Positions 6,249-7,467 of a DNA stretch of 7,467 nucleotides are shown here, one piece after another. The first letter of the stretch is position 1. Each line of letters opens with the position of its first letter. The DNA is from JAYSFC01 sp041913505 (GTDB lineage Bacteria; Pseudomonadota; Gammaproteobacteria; Burkholderiales; Burkholderiaceae_C), in contig JAYSFC010000153.1 in NCBI GenBank assembly GCA_041913505.1, positions 1 to 7,467 of the forward strand, written 5' to 3'. The notes under the pieces were generated by a model that worked only from the letters and a program-made list of their open reading frames with translations, did not search any database and was not told the origin of the DNA. Both the position numbers and the translations under genes were made by a program.

Positions 6249-7325
6249 ATGCACTTTCTGTCCAAGCACGCTGCCATGCCCTTTTTGCTCCATATGCAGT
6301 CCCTGGGGCTGCTACTTCGCGCACGATGGATCGGAGTGGGCCTTGCTGCGGGCATCGCGGCCATGGCCGCCGTGTTCGCTGCCTGGCCGCCGATGGCGAA
6401 GCTGGGGCTCAGCGCCCTGACGCTGGCGATCGCGCTGGGCATGTTGATCGGCAACGCCGCAGGGCCCTTGACCGTCGGCCGGGCAGCGCAGGGCATCGAC
6501 TTCGCGCGTGGCGCGCTTCTGCGCGCCGGTGTGGTTCTCTACGGTTTCCGCATTTCGTTCCAGGACATCGGTGCGGTGGGATGGCCCGGCCTGTTCATCA
6601 GCGTGGCGGTCGTGGCCATGGTCTTTGGTGCTGCAGTGCTGATCGGTACACGCTGGCTGGGGCTGGACCGTGAAACCGCCGCATTGATCGGTGCGGGCAG
6701 CGCCATCTGCGGCGCGGCCGCTGTCATGGCGACCCAGCCGGTGGTGCGCGGCGCCGAGCACAAGGTGTCTATCGCTGTGGCCACCGTGGTGGTGTTCGGC
6801 ACGCTGGCCATGGTGGTGTATCCGCTGGCCTACCCGTATCTGGGGCTGTCCGCGCATGCGTTCGGCCTGTATGCGGGCTCCACGGTCCATGAGGTGGCCC
6901 AGGTGGTCGCGGTAGGCGAAGCGGTGGGCGGCGGTGCGGCCAAGGCCGCCGTGGTCGAGAAGATGCTGCGGGTCATGTTGCTGGCACCGTTTCTGTTGCT
7001 GTTGTCGGCACGTTTGGCGTCGGCGCATGGAACGGCGGGCGCCCCAGGCTGGCGGCAGGTAAAGGTGCCCTGGTTTGCGGTGGCTTTTATCGGTGTGAGC
7101 GGCATCCATTCGCTGCGCCTGGTGCCTGCGGGCCTGGTGGCCGCGCTGGTGCAGTTCGATACCTTGCTGCTGGGCACGGCCATGGCGGCCATGGGGCTGC
7201 GCACCAGCCTGCGCAGCCTGCGGCAGGCCGGGTTGCAGCCGCTGAAGCTCGCAGGCCTGCTGTTCGCGCTGCTGACCGTGGGAGGGTATGCGCTGAACCG
7301 CGGGATGTTGTGGCTGCTCGGATGA
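6249..7325 (+). CDS. yeiH: YeiH family (UPF0324) putative sulfate/sulfite exporter, inner membrane
   Basis: Polytopic inner-membrane protein of 358 residues, normal for the family, with roughly nine or ten hydrophobic segments. Family signatures are clear: LGMLIGN near the N-terminus, LLRAGVVLYGFRIS, GAGSAICGAAAVMA from G148, GSTVHEVAQVVAVG from G210, KMLRVMLLAP, and AAMGLRTSL near the C-terminus. The family is commonly annotated as a putative sulfate export transporter; the substrate here is not shown by sequence. The divergent LysR-type gene supports a regulated transporter, by analogy with yeiE/yeiH. The start is uncertain: ATG at 6249 has no clear Shine-Dalgarno, an in-frame TTG at 6243 has GGTGA 9 nt upstream, and ATGs at 6276 and 6294 also lie before the first membrane segment. 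Confidence 0.9.
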   Translation: MHFLSKHAAMPFLLHMQSLGLLLRARWIGVGLAAGIAAMAAVFAAWPPMAKLGLSALTLAIALGMLIGNAAGPLTVGRAAQGIDFARGALLRAGVVLYGFRISFQDIGAVGWPGLFISVAVVAMVFGAAVLIGTRWLGLDRETAALIGAGSAICGAAAVMATQPVVRGAEHKVSIAVATVVVFGTLAMVVYPLAYPYLGLSAHAFGLYAGSTVHEVAQVVAVGEAVGGGAAKAAVVEKMLRVMLLAPFLLLLSARLASAHGTAGAPGWRQVKVPWFAVAFIGVSGIHSLRLVPAGLVAALVQFDTLLLGTAMAAMGLRTSLRSLRQAGLQPLKLAGLLFALLTVGGYALNRGMLWLLG

Positions 7326-7375
7326 GCGGTGTAGGGGCGCCGCGGGGCTTGTGAAGCTCACCGGGTCGGGGCAAG

Positions 7376-7409
7376 AAAAAGCCCACCGTGCATGAACAGG
7401 GTGGGCTTT
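7376..7409. terminator. Bidirectional terminator between yeiH and tRNA-Asn
   Basis: A perfect 10-bp stem (7378-7387 with 7400-7409) encloses a 12-nt loop. On the - strand the T run is five long (7380-7376) and lies just past tRNA-Asn. On the + strand only the TTT inside the stem is present, so it is weaker for yeiH. The preceding 7326-7375 holds nothing I can identify. Confidence 0.8.
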
Positions 7410-7413
7410 GCAG

Positions 7414-7467
7414 TGGCTCCTCGACCTGGGCTCGAACCAGGGACCTACGGATTAACAGTCCGGCGCT
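7414..7467 (-). tRNA. tRNA-Asn (GTT), 3' part, cut by the window edge
   Basis: Read on the - strand, the sequence runs from the anticodon arm (GGACTGTTAATCC, anticodon GTT as complement of 7454-7456) through the T arm with loop TTCGAGC to the 3' acceptor strand TCGAGGA, discriminator G and encoded CCA (complement of 7416-7414). It closely follows bacterial tRNA-Asn. The D arm and 5' end are beyond the window. Confidence 0.96.

Noticed and set aside
6312..7361. A 349-codon - strand frame opposite yeiH
   Set aside because: Composition is Gln/His/Arg-rich and low in complexity of function; the + strand encodes a clear YeiH family membrane protein.

Overview
The window looks like ordinary chromosome from a GC-rich betaproteobacterium, most likely of the Comamonadaceae (Acidovorax/Delftia type). 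That placement is inferred from visibly high GC with G/C-ending codons, the gene families present, and an AT-rich palindrome between genes of a kind I associate with that family. No mobile element, CRISPR array or phage gene is visible. Both edges cut through tRNA genes: the 3' part of tRNA-Asp on the + strand at the left, and the 3' part of tRNA-Asn on the - strand at the right.

Layout, left to right. (1) tRNA-Asp 3' end with a strong intrinsic terminator. (2) A short leader, then a large + strand gene for a membrane-bound cyclic-di-GMP enzyme (MASE3-PAS-PAS-GGDEF-EAL) with both catalytic domains apparently intact. (3) A convergent junction holding a terminator that reads on the - strand and an AT-rich palindrome. 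(4) A - strand short-chain dehydrogenase of the 3-hydroxyacyl-CoA dehydrogenase type 2 family, preceded by a striking array of three ACGT units spaced exactly 6 bp apart. (5) A - strand gene for a periplasmic ferric-iron-binding protein (FutA/FbpA type) with its own terminator and a well-formed promoter overlapped by a Fur-box-like sequence. (6) A - strand LysR-type regulator divergent from (7) a + strand YeiH-family membrane protein. (8) A terminator serving both yeiH and the incoming tRNA-Asn.

Functionally there are four separate units rather than one system: c-di-GMP signalling, acyl-CoA or branched-chain amino acid catabolism, iron uptake, and a YeiE/YeiH-like regulator-transporter pair linked in enterobacteria to sulfite/sulfate handling. 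The most interesting signals are regulatory: the ACGT array ahead of the dehydrogenase, and two similar Fur-like boxes, one at the iron gene and a weaker one ahead of the c-di-GMP gene. I see no convincing new multi-gene system.
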